Of a DNA stretch of 64,000 nt, positions 34,187-45,869 are shown piece by piece. Below the pieces are notes generated by a model that was not told where the DNA came from, ran no database searches, and was given only the letters and a program-made list of their open reading frames with translations. Each line of letters begins with the position of its first letter. The first letter of the stretch is position 1. Where the stretch lies: the NCBI GenBank assembly GCA_037783415.1, contig JAZGTN010000236.1:496001-560000 (forward strand), given 5' to 3'. The translations under genes and the position numbers were made by a program. Source of the DNA: Leptasterias polaris. Lineage: Eukaryota; Echinodermata; Asteroidea; Forcipulatida; Asteriidae.

Positions 34187-34849
34187 GGGATTTTTACACA
34201 TCTTCATAATCTATTTCAATTTCTGTATTATGGAGATGGCAAAACTGATGGGCACAAGTTCCTTTTCTTGAAAATGACAAAAAGTCATACTAACTGTTTT
34301 TGAAAAGGACCAATATTAGTTATTACTATCAACTGAAAAATTGTAGAAAACTAGGGGGGGGGGGGGAGAGGAGAGAATGATTTTTTCCCTTACATTTGAC
34401 AAATTCTTCACGTGTTCGGAGTAAGTTACGTGGGGCTTTGTTCCGATGCGCATGGTGGCTCGATCGCCTCTTGCTCTTGCTCTTCAATTGATTTCAAATG
34501 CTTGAAATGCAATTAGGGGATCTCGTTTTGCAAAATACATGTGGTGTATTATGCCTGCCTTCATTATTAACCACATTTAACACAGTGTGAGTCCAAGTGT
34601 GACAGACAAGCTGCCAAACATATGCCATGTCTGTAGTTAGGACACGGTGGGTAGGAGCCTGGTATACTCTAATTAGACGTTAAAGAGAAGGACTAACATC
34701 AGTTAGCGTATTGCCACCTTCTTCGCCCATGTACCTAGTCTACTGTAGCAATCATGACTGATGAGTTTTATTATTAAAAACAAGGACAGAATAATGTCTC
34801 ATCCAGCCTCAGTTAGCTTAAATTAAATTCTGAATGGGTTAAACAAGGG
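34187..34849. other. Unannotated gap with a G tract
   Basis: A G tract lies at about 34353-34366. No supported gene. Confidence 0.4.
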
Positions 34850-35155
34850 CCTGATTTCATAGAGCTGCATATTGCTTAACAATTTACTAAGCAAAAATGA
34901 GCAGGATACCAGTCTACATCTACATCTACGCTGGTACTCAGCAAAGTCCACTTCTGGATGTAAAAGCTGAGGTGAAGACTATGTGTGCGTGAAAACAGGT
35001 GGAAAGCTGTGCTTGATATATAAGTGCAAGTAAAAACAAAACTAGTTGGAGCTAATGGGTGTAGACGTGTGACCTAAAGACGTCCAGTCACAGATGGTAC
35101 ATGTGATATGGTATTTTGGCTGGTAACCTTATTCCGGTAAGCATATTTTTGTGCA
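34850..35155 (+). repeat. GCTTAAGCA-family repeat split by a 169-bp insertion
   Basis: GGGCCTGATTTCATAGAGCTGC through CAGGATACCAGTC (to 34914) and then CCAGTCACAGATGGTACATG (from 35084) match an uninterrupted copy at 15176-15310. Between them lie 169 foreign bases (34915-35083), and CCAGTC is present on both sides, consistent with a 6-bp target duplication. The insert begins with three near-repeats of CTACAT and has no ORF or terminal inverted repeat that I can see. Confidence 0.75.
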
Positions 35156-36782
35156 GGCCAGAAGGTTTCCATTGAGGATTCATAGCAACACAATTAACTT
35201 ATATTAATTACATCAAACAGACTATTGCAGAACCCGACCACACACTATCATACACAAGTCCTCTATTTGTTTCATTCACACAGAAACGTACTTGACTACT
35301 CATCTAGGTTGCATTACATGTACTCAAGAACTTTTGAATGATTGGCCTCCACATGCCAGAAAGAAACATCAAGGCAGAAAAAACACCGTAGCTCCTCTCC
35401 CTGTTGTTGTGAAACACTAGTCTCAGCAAACACAGAAAATCAGCAGAAAAAAGTCATGGATGGGAAAAACTAGGTCATTGTTTTGACTAGTGGTTCAATC
35501 GCCATCAATCCAGGTGTGCCTATTGGTGGCTGAAGGCCTCTCTCTTAATACACATTTAGAGGCCAAGAATCCTAAAGAGGCTCTCTTGTATGTTTGGATT
35601 GTCACAAGGATGAACATCCATGCAGCAGAGGGAAGAAAATTACCATGGTAATTGATGACATTCATCAGACTCGACAGCTTTCTCCATCCTACTTGTATAT
35701 ATATTTTTCCACATCCGCACACGTCATGATTTCCCTAAAATCACTGCCTGTGGGCTTCATACAGAGGAATTGAATTGAGACGGGCAGAGGTTAAGTTTGA
35801 GGATACCTGCAAGCAAATCATTGGATATAAATACATGTACACTCATGCAGTAAACCCTTTCAGTTTTACAGACCGTTCATTTCTGTGTAATCATCACAAT
35901 ATGCACAGACATGGTTAGAAATGTTGATTTTGTTGACACACATTTTTTTTTGTCAGTGAAAAAGGAGACAGAAATTTTGTTTGGTTTTTAGACAGAGATA
36001 CTATGTAAACATGGAAAACCAAGTCAATTCAGGACATGACTTTTACTTTTACCATTTTGGTTGGGTAGATGTAGGTCATAGGTCAAATCCTGCAGCCGTT
36101 TGGGTCCTTTTTGGACATTTTGATACAAGCTGCTCATAGCCACTCTGGCTCCTCTAAAGGGTTAATAAAAATTCTAGCATTTTTAAAGCAAATTGTTTCC
36201 AATGATTGAAATGCCCAAAGAACAATCGTTTTATACAGGAATATTGTATTGAGCAGGAACCTGAAGATGAAAATGAAGTATGGCTCTAGTTGGTAAGTTT
36301 AAACTTGAAAAAGAGTTAGTCGCAAGTCTGAATGTTGAGCGGTAGTCAGTTCCAGCATCTAGGTGTAGCTATTGAGAAGGCCTAGCCACCTGAATGTTTG
36401 AATGTGCCATGTATTTTTAAGCTAAGCTCCAAGCAGATGCCACTTTGGTTAGTTTATATATTTTGTAGTTCATACATTTACATGAAAAGAACAAATTTAG
36501 ATCTGCTTTCACCAATGACAAGAGTTTGATTCTTTTTTAAAAGTCTGGTTGTAAACTTTTAATTACAACTCTGACCTTTATAGTAGACTAAAATTATGAT
36601 GCTATTCTTCATTTTTGAAGAAACAAACTGTAATCATTTTCATTCAACACTGTTAATTAGCGTGGCATAACTAGACAATTTCATTGGGGGGGGGGCTATT
36701 CTATTAAATGTATTAAACCGTTCATTTGTGCATTTTTCAATCTCATTTCGGGGGACAAGAGGAGGGGGTCAAGTGTTCAGAG

Positions 36783-36814
<32 letters not shown>

Positions 36815-37328
36815 CCCCAATGTTAATTAGCAATGTGGGTCAGTGTCACAGATGGAATCGTGAATTATAAAAAGAACGGTTCATAGTCACAGGGCAACGC
36901 AAGACAAGGACAAATGATTCTCAGAAACCCCGTTTTATGAAAAATAAATAAATTAAGTTTAATCATGAATGCGAAATCAAAGAACTGCAAAGCAGATTAT
37001 TTACAAAGCAACAAAACGTGCATGATTAATATAATTAAAGTTTAGTAGCAATCAAGCAAGCGTTATAACAACAGCAATAAGCATGATTAATGATGGCTAA
37101 CTTAAAAGCAACTTAAAGCAAGAAAGTCAACATAACTTGCGAGGTTAATTTCATAACTAAATTAATACAACAGTAAACAATTTAAAACAACGATGAGCGT
37201 GGTGAATGCCAGTCTCCTTGTTAGGCTGTGCCTCACGCAATAAACCAGGAGGTCGAGAGTACCATGTGACAAACCTGCTGGTTTGGCTATTAAAGAAACG
37301 TTGGCTCAGGTAGTACGGATGATTATTG
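35156..37328. other. Unannotated stretch with two G tracts
   Basis: G tracts lie at 36686-36695 and 36784-36813 (30 G). No supported gene. Frames here are unrecognised. Confidence 0.4.
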
Positions 37329-37464
37329 AATTGACACGGTGGTAGTCTGGAAAGTAGCGGTCCACACGTTGCTGGTCCGTCGCCTTTGCCTCCGGCCACA
37401 CCTTGGAAGTCTTCATGGGTCCGGCGTCCACATTGGGCGTCGTCTACTCCCCACCGTGTCAATT
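37329..37464. repeat. 14-bp inverted repeat enclosing a GC-rich segment
   Basis: AATTGACACGGTGG (37329-37342) and CCACCGTGTCAATT (37451-37464) are perfect complements separated by 108 bases that are clearly more GC-rich than the surroundings. A 130-codon minus-strand frame (37157-37549) spans the region but is not recognised. It could be a small mobile element, a structured RNA or chance. Confidence 0.5.
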
Positions 37465-39189
37465 GGTACTCTACCGTACTCCAAAATTTCCCCAAATATA
37501 TACTACTAGGTGTAGACAATAGACACACCTGACTTACAGTGATAAGCACCTTTAAAGGCTATCGGTTTTACAACTTTACGCTACTGTATTACGTTGGAAT
37601 GTTAAAGAATAACTGGTATGTGACATGACAAAAGTCTTCCAATGTACGTGTTCCACTTTTAAACTATTTAAACGCTTCAAACTATTCTTGGAATTGCAGT
37701 TAGCACTCATTCCAAGAATAAGAACATTATGTTGGCACCTATGACAGTCAGCGAAATTGCTAGGGTTTGGTTGGACCGGGTGGTCACATTTAGATGACTT
37801 TCTGGGAGTTCAAACAGAGGCTTGATGGACTATTAGTCTGGGCCCTATTCAGTTAAGTACAGCAGGCAAAAAGAATGAGTATTCGTTACTCTGAAGGGGG
37901 GACAGGAAATATGACATCGTAGTGAGAAAGCTCTATTAGGCTTGTATTGTTTGCCTTGTGAGCTGTGTTACAATCATGATAATTATATGGCTCTGCAATC
38001 CACTTCAAAGGGTGCCCACTATCAACACAACTACAACAAGCCTGGGGCAGTCAATCTATCAAACTGCTCCACTAATTCAAACCCACCAAAAAACCTCAAC
38101 TATTATACAGGGTAATAGGGGATAACAAAAACATACATCATTCATAGCTGATGGAGTTTTCCATGAAAAAAAACTAGTTTTCTGAACACTGTATCCGTCT
38201 GTTAAATTCTGAAAATATAAATAATTTCTATTTTGAACACAACTTTGAAAACACATAACTATCACTTGTCCCCATCTCAAACATGATACACAAAAACTGT
38301 ACTCTGAGTCACGATGTGGATCTCAATTCACAGAGACCGACAAGCATGAAGCGATTATTTTCCCCATCGGAATTTCAAACACAGTACTTTCTCCTGTGAA
38401 ACTTACCCTGCCTGATAGAAATAACATCCACAAATCTTGTCCAAATCTGCATCTTGGAGAAACAATATGTCAACTCTCCAACCACCGGGGAGAAAGGATT
38501 GTACTCAATAAACACCTGCTATAGGTCTCTAAGCACACGCATGAGCAAGAGCTGGTAAGTTATATTTGAGATCCGTGAATTCAAAACAGTCTTCACGTGT
38601 ACAGTTCGACTCACATAATGTCCAAGCTAACACACAGTGGTTGGGTCTGTGTTTGGCATGAGTGTACATGTGCATGGAGTCACATGTTCAACAGTCACAC
38701 GTGCCTCAACAATACTCCAGAGTGCAAGTGGCCATACTACATGCCACACTGCAAAGAGAAAGTGAAAGAGAAAAAAATATAGAGAAAGAATGTGGGGCTT
38801 GATTCACTCTTGAAGAAGAATACCACAAAATATAGACTCCATGGAAAGATTGACCTCTTTGAGCGGGATTATGTGGAGGTAACTCCAGGACTTCTCTTTT
38901 ACAATACTAGGAATTTGTGACATTCTCCTATTGTGTGTCACATCATGGAGGCAGAAAATAGCAGGGTGTGACTGTCCTGAATTAGGACCACTTCACAGCA
39001 GACTATAACAATCTTCATACAATCAGAACAAACTCTCTGGACCAACCTTGTTCCAAGGCACAAAAACAAAACAACAACAAACAAACAAAGTTGAGTTTTG
39101 ACCCAAAACAATACATAATGACATCAGTTTTATGGTCCTCCTGCTTACTTTTAAATAGCTAGTTTCACCATGGACTTTAATTTGGAAAG
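37465..39189. other. Unannotated stretch, no gene recognised
   Basis: No array, terminal repeat or supported frame. Confidence 0.4.
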
Positions 39190-39345
39190 CTACTTAAGCA
39201 CATAAAAATAGCTAAGCGCATTTTTTTTTCTCATACCGGTTACCAGCCAAAATACAATACCACATATGCCTCCTTTGAATGGTTTTGCGTAAAATTGTTA
39301 AAAGCATTTTTGTTTGCTTAGTAACTGTGAAATTTGGCCCTCATT
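39190..39345 (-). repeat. GCTTAAGCA-family repeat, minus-strand copy
   Basis: Read on the minus strand it has GGGCCAAATTTCACAGTTAC, TAAGCAAACAAAAATGC, CATATGTGGTATTGTATTTT, GGCTGGTAACCGGTATGAG and a final GCTTAGCTATT, in the same order as the copy at 15176-15310. Confidence 0.65.
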
Positions 39346-40890
39346 GATTGTAACTCAATTAGGTTAAATGTACCGTCGGAACGTTTTTTGAACTGTTCCT
39401 GTAGTACAATATGTTATGTGGAAATTCTAAATAGAACTGTTTAATATTGCGCTATAAATAATTTATGTTAATAGAATGAAAATAGAGCATCAGTTACAGT
39501 TCCACGTAAAAATCTATATCTTGTCAATACCCTTTCTGTTTGATCAACAGCTATGTACACAGCGACTCTCAAGGGCCAGCCAGCTTCTTCTCAGCGGAAT
39601 TCTAAGACAAATAGATTTAATTGTTCAAATAACTCACAGTTGTTCAATGGACACCATTTTTCCAACAGTGAAAATGGGTACATTTACTTTTTGGATCATC
39701 ATACATGCTGTATATAGTGTGTACAAGTAAATCATTCCATTCTCAAAAAAAAAGTTTGTTCCATTCTTATTTTCTCATAGAGAGGAAGTTAGTTTTTACC
39801 AATAAAGAAAGCAAACCATTCACATAATAGAGAAGGCCAACATTGTGTACACATGCATTAACTCTATTTAAACATGGTTTTTCCCGCCATTTTTCTTTAT
39901 CCCTCCCAAAGTCCATGATACTTCACGGTTGTTTTTTTCCTGTAAATCTTTCTGTTTTTATAAGACCTCTAATCATCGAGTACTTGGGGTGAAGCAAGGG
40001 TACTTTCTTTGGGAGGAAAGGTAGTACCTTGCCAGCTACAAATATTCTCCACTATTTCAAGAAAGACTCACTTGCCCAGCTCTCCATCCCACTGTTTCCA
40101 ACAATGTCAAAGCAACAAGCAAATCTTTTTGCAAGTGAGTGTGCTTGAAGGACACTGAGTTTCAGTTAGCAAAATGACTGAATTTGAGTCCGAATGCCTA
40201 TGTGCGCTCCACTTGCTTGTTGAGGAGCAAAGTGAAGACTAGGGGGGGGGGGGGGGGGGTTCACACCTCCTAAACCCTCCTGGTTGCTACACCCTGTGAG
40301 TACTGGTTCTCATTTCACAAGACATTGAAGGTCTACCCATCCACTTTTCATACTTTGTATTTGTTCCTAAAAAATATATTAAATTATCCAAGTTTGCCCC
40401 TAACAAGGCTGAAAGCAACACTTGGTAAGTGGCAACAAGAAGAAAAACATCAAAGAGGAAAATAACTCAGGGGAGCTGACGGTAGGAATTGATATTCCAT
40501 AGATATGAACTAGAGGGAATTTTTTTTTTAATGGATGCATGAAGTCAACTTCACCACACCAGATCGGAAGCTCAGCCACTATCACTATACCTCACTTAGG
40601 CTAATACTTGATGTACATGGATGTATGAAGTGTACACATTAGCTTTGTATGGATTGTCAGCCAGCCCACTCTGTCCTTTCTAATGGCCTTCCAGTTTGAC
40701 TTGGCAATTAGTAATTCAATCTCCTCAAGAATGAGCAAGTCACTCTATGTGTTCATTATTGCACAGAATGTACTCCTGTAATTCCAAATTTATCCCTGCA
40801 TTTAAAAGAACTAAAACTAAAATAACTGCAAAATAACAAGGGAAAAATGTAAAAAAATAAAATAGTAGACAAGCAGTGAAAGAACAAAAA
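39346..40890. other. Unannotated stretch with an 18-bp G tract
   Basis: G tract at 40242-40259. No supported gene. Confidence 0.4.
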
Positions 40891-41128
40891 CAAACAAACA
40901 AACAAACAAACAAACAAACAAACAAACAAACAAACAAACAAACAAACAAACAAACAAACAAACAAACAAACAAACAAACAAACAAACACCCCAACAACCC
41001 AACAAACAACCCAACAAACAAACAAACAAACAAACAACCCAACACCCCAACAAACAAACAAACAAACAAACAACCCAATAACCAAACAAACAAACAAACA
41101 AACAAACAAACAAAGCAAACAAACAAAA
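40891..41128. repeat. (CAAA)n microsatellite, about 240 bp
   Basis: An almost pure AAAC tetranucleotide tract, interrupted in its second half by CCCCAACAACCC-type blocks that recur irregularly. Long frames on both strands here (KQTNKQTN and VCLFVCLF) are artefacts of the repeat and not genes. Confidence 0.97.
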
Positions 41129-41725
41129 GTGATGGATTTAAAAGCAAAGCTGACAAAATTTCTTGTAATTGCATTTTGTTTCAAGGCCGACTAACTTTTG
41201 AGTTAAATTCAACATCTGTAAATTAATTTCTAAATATATGATTATTATTATATTGATTATTTAAATAAAAATATTGTTGCAACCAAAAGACCTTTCAACA
41301 TAAGATGCGAGCGAAGCTACAAACTCAGAAACATGACACAGCACTGCTACTATTGTCAATGTATAAACTTATTAAATACCTAAGCCCATGTTTGGATCAA
41401 CAACATTGGGAAAATCTTAACATAAATGTAAAATATTTGGCTTCTAACAAGAAAACTCTTTTCAAGCTTTCTTAAGCACTTTATCAACTAATTGTCTGTT
41501 TGTTAAGTTCTGTAGACAAAGTGACTTGGAAATTATCAAGAAAAAAAAGACCATTATTTCCAATCTAAAAGCTCACTGGTTAAAAAAATCCAGAACCAGT
41601 ACAAACCCCAAAACACAGAATCTGCAAAAATATTCACAGATTAGTTGTACAATGTGTTTATATTGAAAACTAGAGGCTGGGAATAACAATTTACAAAATA
41701 TTTACATAATATTGGATGGCTTTGA
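41129..41725. other. Unannotated gap, AT-rich
   Basis: No supported gene. Confidence 0.4.
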
Positions 41726-41826
41726 GTGTGATACAAGAATATATTGCTCGAGCTATGACAATATTGGACGAGTCGAAGACGAGTCCAATATTGTCATAGT
41801 GAGAGCAATATATTCTTGTATCACAC
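41726..41826. mobile_element. Palindromic element, 101 bp, arms about 45 bp
   Basis: The arms GTGTGATACAAGAATATATT and GAGCAATATATTCTTGTATC pair, as do TATGACAATATTGGAC and GTCCAATATTGTCATA, around a short GAGTCGAAGACGA centre. Only a few positions mismatch. Transcribed, it would make a near-continuous hairpin. It lies 180 bases beyond the stop of the Crypton-like ORF at 42007-42129 and could be that element's end, a MITE or an unrelated insertion. Confidence 0.75.
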
Positions 41827-42006
41827 GAAAACTAAGCAATACAATATTATTATTATCTATATCAGGCTGACTAGCGAAATAACCAAATTTAACTTGCCTA
41901 AATGCTAAAAAAAGACAGACATAAAACTTCACAAAAGTCGAACGTTTTAAAGAATATTTGCTTCATTTAATTGATACAAGAACCTTACCATCTTATCAAA
42001 AACTTG

Positions 42007-42129
42007 TTATATCCAAGTTACCCCCGGATGAGTTGACTTAATCGTATTTTCGGCGTCTTTATTTCGAAGAATTTCATTGAATTCTTCTGCGTTAACAGAC
42101 GCAAATCTTGCACCGGTGGAAGCTGTCAT
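42007..42129 (-). CDS. N-terminal fragment of a Crypton-like / KIAA1958-like protein
   Basis: A 40-codon minus-strand ORF starts ATGACAGCTTCC and contains RFASVNAEEFNEILRNKDAE followed by NTIKST. The pattern RF.SV..EE....L..KD..NT... is the usual N-terminal motif of animal Crypton-derived proteins (DUF3504/KIAA1958-like; tyrosine-recombinase ancestry), where a helical SAM-like region follows. After STHPG a GTAACT gives a possible donor, so this may be a first exon, otherwise the frame stops after VTWI. The recombinase domain with its R-H-R-Y residues was not found in the window. The assignment rests on motif recall only. Confidence 0.45.
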   Translation of the reverse strand: MTASTGARFASVNAEEFNEILRNKDAENTIKSTHPGVTWI

Positions 42130-42289
42130 TTTGTGTGTAGTTCAATGCACGACCGCTACGATCCGTTGTCAGGAGGGACACCAGTTTTGCACTTTGGGTA
42201 CAGTGACCAGGTACCAGCGAAAACAATATTGATCTGTCATCCGGGTACTTGCGCTTAAGATATTAAATACACTGTTTTATTGTACCACT

Positions 42290-42640
42290 TGGAAGCCATA
42301 TTTACACAGCCCTTCATACGCAGTGTTTCTAAGCACATTACAAATAATTACAAAAACATGAGTTAGTGTATATGACTAAGGAAAAGTGGTAATCATGTTG
42401 CTATAGTTTAGATAAACAGGTAAGTTTTCAATCTGTTTTGGAGAGTCTTTAGAATTGGGAATCATGTTTGGCAATGGGAAATTGGTCCAGAGTTTGAGGG
42501 CACAGATAGAGAGTGCTCGATCGGAATAGCAAGTATGAGTGCACGGCCTATGAGCTAGTTGCAGGTGTGCTGTGGAAGATAGTAGAGATGGATGGAGGAA
42601 GTTTGTAGTTTGGGTGTGACGAGTTCTTACAAAAACAGAA
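42290..42640 (-). pseudogene. Degraded LINE C-terminus (L2/CR1-like)
   Basis: On the minus strand one frame reads RALSICALKLWTNFPLPNM followed by NSKDSPKQIENLPVYL, a damaged form of the R.LS..A..LWN.LP...K..LK..L. C-terminus seen intact at 32298-32633. A GGCTGTGTAAATATGG 3' UTR follows. Substitutions have destroyed much of the motif and no upstream domain is left. Strand and family are likely, the exact ends are not. Confidence 0.5.
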
Positions 42641-42664
42641 TAAATTTACACTTGCAAAAAGAAA

Positions 42665-42815
42665 TGATGCGCCTTTACAGGGCTCAAATTACACTTGACT
42701 GCAGGCCCAAGGGCTAGTGATTTTAGCAGTGGGCCAGGTAAACATTACGACCAAACAAGTCCGGCAGTCTTGTGTTTAAAAAATACCTCACTCATTTGCT
42801 GTGTAATATCTTGAA
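42665..42815 (+). repeat. Dispersed repeat, copy 1 of 2 (pair with 49770-49910)
   Basis: Shared in order are GCAGGCC, an AGTGA(A)TT block, GGCCAG, GCAGTCTTGTGTTT and CCTCACT followed by TGTGT(A/T). No terminal repeats defined, non-coding. Confidence 0.5.
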
Positions 42816-43164
42816 GAAAAAAACCCCACCAAATTATGTTGAAAATGCTGACTTTGAGTCTGATAAATATCTTTCAATTCTGTTGAGTATTTTTTGTGTC
42901 AAAGTATACTTACATACATACACCCATATCACAAATGAGGTAATGATCTAACAATGTGTCTTAGTGCTTGATCAAATAAAAACTGTTTAGAATGATTTTT
43001 TTTCTTATTTGGATTCTGGTCTTTTCCAAAAGTTTCTGGTCCAGTCAAAAACAATGAACTACAAGCATTGTGGTCTTGTAGATTTGTCTCCCAAATGTGG
43101 GCCCTGCTTCAATTACCTTCTTTTTTCTAATGTATCCTGATAATAACATTTATATGTTACATGT
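42816..43164. other. Unannotated gap
   Basis: No supported gene. It ends with the left ATGT target copy at 43161-43164. Confidence 0.4.
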
Positions 43165-43726
43165 ACCGTAATTTCCTGCGGATAAGACGCGGGGCGTACA
43201 AGGCGCAGGGCCGTGAAATTACTCCCAAAAAATCAAGCGTCAACAGACAAGGCGCACTGCCGCACAAGGCGCATGATCTTACATGCACCTTTGACTGCAA
43301 ACAGCAGACCGTATCGGTACATCGCCAAAAAGGGGTCATTTTGTTACCCTAAAAGTATCACGCTAATCAACACGCTAATCAACATTGTTGGAATGAATTC
43401 ACGGTCGTTATGTATAGGGACATGTGGCCACAAAGGTGGCTCAACACATTGCGTCATTGTCGGAATGAAAATCTGGCGACATTGTCTGGAGAGTTGAGCG
43501 CTGATAATGTACTACGTCAACAATGCGTGGTGAGTTGATGGTTGGCGACCGCATTATTAACCTGACCGCAGCTACATTAAATAGGGCCTAGGTTATTTGC
43601 ACGTCGGCCGCGGGCATTTTGATCTAAAGCGACATCAGACAAGGCGCACTGGAATACAAGGCGCAGTGATGATTTTGTGGTCTAAAAAGTCAGATAAGAC
43701 GCGTCTTATCCGCAGGAAATTACGGT
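43165..43726. mobile_element. Inverted-repeat DNA transposon, 562 bp (ACCGTA family, copy 2)
   Basis: The ends ACCGTAATTTCCTGCGGATA and TATCCGCAGGAAATTACGGT are perfect complements across 20 bp, and ATGT lies immediately outside both (43161-43164 and 43727-43730). Compared with 29267-31004 it keeps the subterminal AAGGCGCA/AAGACGC arrays, a TCGGTACAT-GTCATTTTGTT block and two or three GNCATTGTTGGAATGAA-type units, but lacks about 1.2 kb of interior, so it is an internal-deletion derivative. Each of the two copies has an A/T change that pairs correctly in both its own ends. Confidence 0.87.
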
Positions 43727-43730
43727 ATGT

Positions 43731-44697
43731 GAACAAGGGTCACATGTACACATACAGCAGCTTGGTATTCAAGCATTATGCATGACAGCTAATAATAGAT
43801 ACACAACCAACGCTTCACCAATTCATCTATTGCCTTAAGGCAGTTCCTGACTATACAGCCATAACACTATGCCAAGTCAAATGATTCACACAATGTCTAG
43901 CTGCAGAAATCACTTAGTTTAAGCTCCCGTGTATAATTAAACAGGAAAATAAAATCTAAATGAAATCAAACTTTTCTACCAAAGAATTCATTTTCTAAAA
44001 GATTTCCTGCATGAAAATATAAAACCACACAATCAAATGAACCCCCTGCCCTGTTCCAGACCATTGAAACAGCTGTTGTGTTTCACTGCAAAGGCATAAA
44101 TTGGAAAATTTGTCTATCATTTTCTTTGTTTGGTTGCATTCCAACATACCCTACGTATCCCCATGGGAATTGAAAGGTAATACTCCTCAGCATGCCATAG
44201 GTGCACAGAAACCCACAAAATGCTTTCTATTTCATCCAAAACCACTTTCTTTCTTTAACAACTTTGTTTGGACTCTTTCCAAGTTTAGTAGAGCAACAAC
44301 AAATCTTGAACCATACTACTGTACATGTTTAGAAAACTACAGAAAAATAATGCTGTGAAAAAAAATACTATTTAAATTATACAACACTCAGTAAACATCC
44401 TAGACCTAATTTGCATATTGATTACGTGCCTGAGTTGAGAAAGTTGCCAGCACTGATAAAAAGTGCCATCCGGATCTTTGACTTTTTTTTTAACAACAGG
44501 TAGTAGCCAGATTTCCAGCTAAACTGACAGAATTGGACAAGAGGGTCTCATCTCTGCAACTGATAATCTGTGGAATGATGTTTTCAAGTTTGTTGGCTTT
44601 GTAAACGCGAGGATGCTTTAGGTGATTCAATTAATAATCGTGCAGTTCGTGCTAATTTTAGGTGTCATACAGTCATTGTCTCCAACTGTATGTTACA
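43731..44697. other. Unannotated stretch, no gene recognised
   Basis: No supported frame or repeat. Confidence 0.4.
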
Positions 44698-44892
44698 TAG
44701 ATAGTTCCCACATCACGCAGTGTAAAGTCAGCCATCTTTAAGGGCAAATCAATCTTTCTGTGCATTATCTGTAAATATGAAATTTAAGTTTTATTATATT
44801 CCTTGCATGATTAGTTGGTGAACCACTTGGATGCGTAGTAAAGTTAGAATGCTTGGAGGCAGCTCAAGTTACCAGTAAAGATGGCGTCTATC
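44698..44892. mobile_element. MITE-like element with YY1-like terminal repeats, degraded
   Basis: TAGATAGTTCCCA then GCCATCTTTAAGGGCAAATC at the left, and CCAGTAAAGATGGCGTCTATC at the right, are inverted relatives. The same ends are better preserved at 49481-49710. The internal GCATGATTAGTTGGTGAA also matches that copy. No ORF. Confidence 0.6.
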
Positions 44893-45330
44893 GAGATCTT
44901 AGGAAAAAATGTACTCCAGGTCAGACAATAGTAGCATTTTAATACTTGAACCCTGTATGTGTATTAAGGAAGTATTTGCAATGCATTCACTTCCAGAAAA
45001 TTGAGAAAATTACTTTTGGAAATTACCTCAGTTGAAGTACCCTAGCATCTAGTTTTCACAAAATAACACGAAAGAAAAAGTATAAACTAGTAATTACCAA
45101 AACAAATTGTTGATTAGTTCAAGTCTGATCATACAGTACCAATCTGCTGGAGAAGTGTTTCTGTCTGAAATTCTGTCAAAGTTGAGAGGCATTTGAAAAC
45201 CCCAACAGATCGAATAGAACAGATATGAATGTCTAGAAAATCCCTGACAGAACAATTTTGTTTATAACTATTCTCTCTAAATCATGACAGTCTGATTCTA
45301 TGAAAATTTCAAAGGTTGCGTGTTTATTGC
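44893..45330. other. Unannotated gap
   Basis: No supported gene. Confidence 0.4.
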
Positions 45331-45499
45331 AGGCCTGGAATTTCATCTTTGAAAGGAGAAGGCACGGCCATTTTAATTTTGCAAAGGGCACTTCCATTGG
45401 AAAATCTTAAAGTCTATGAGTAATTTTGAAGGGGCACCAAGGCAAACACCAGGGCGATAGAGGCCACTGCCTCCATGACCTCTGTTTAATTCCAGGCCT
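45331..45499 (+). mobile_element. MITE-like element of the AGGCCTGGAATTT family, best-preserved ends
   Basis: AGGCCTGGAATTT at the left and AATTCCAGGCCT at the right are inverted repeats. The interior follows the copy at 33245 (TTGCAAAGGGCACTTCCATT, GGAAAATCTTAAAGTCTATG, GGGGCACCAAGGCA). Length 169 bp, non-coding. Confidence 0.75.
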
Positions 45500-45704
45500 T
45501 TCATTGAAAACTAGAGGATGGGAATTACTTTAGGGCCTACTGTTGATGTATTTTTCCTTCAACCTGCTTCATCAAGATGTAATATGATTGTCATCAGAAT
45601 GTGCGACCATGGGGAATGGTTGGGATGATTCGTCACAATGCGGTTACAGAGAAGAGGGTCAGGGAAATGTACTCACAGAGATAAAGAGGTTACTACAGAA
45701 TAAT

Positions 45705-45706
<2 letters not shown>

Positions 45707-45745
<39 letters not shown>

Positions 45746-45746
45746 G
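45707..45746. repeat. (GA)n microsatellite running into a G tract
   Basis: About 14 GA dinucleotides followed by 12 G. Confidence 0.95.
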
Positions 45747-45869
45747 TTAACTTCATAGCTATTCTCATTACCTTGGAGTTCTGTGCTTAGAGTCCCTAAT
45801 CTCTACTCAAAGGGTAAGTGCCAAAGCAAAAACAAGGGACATGAAGATGATCCTCACAGTTTGGGTATA

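Noticed and set aside
40740..41226. Overlapping reading frames of 101-144 codons rich in VCLF or KQTN
   Set aside because: They are translations of the (CAAA)n microsatellite in different frames.
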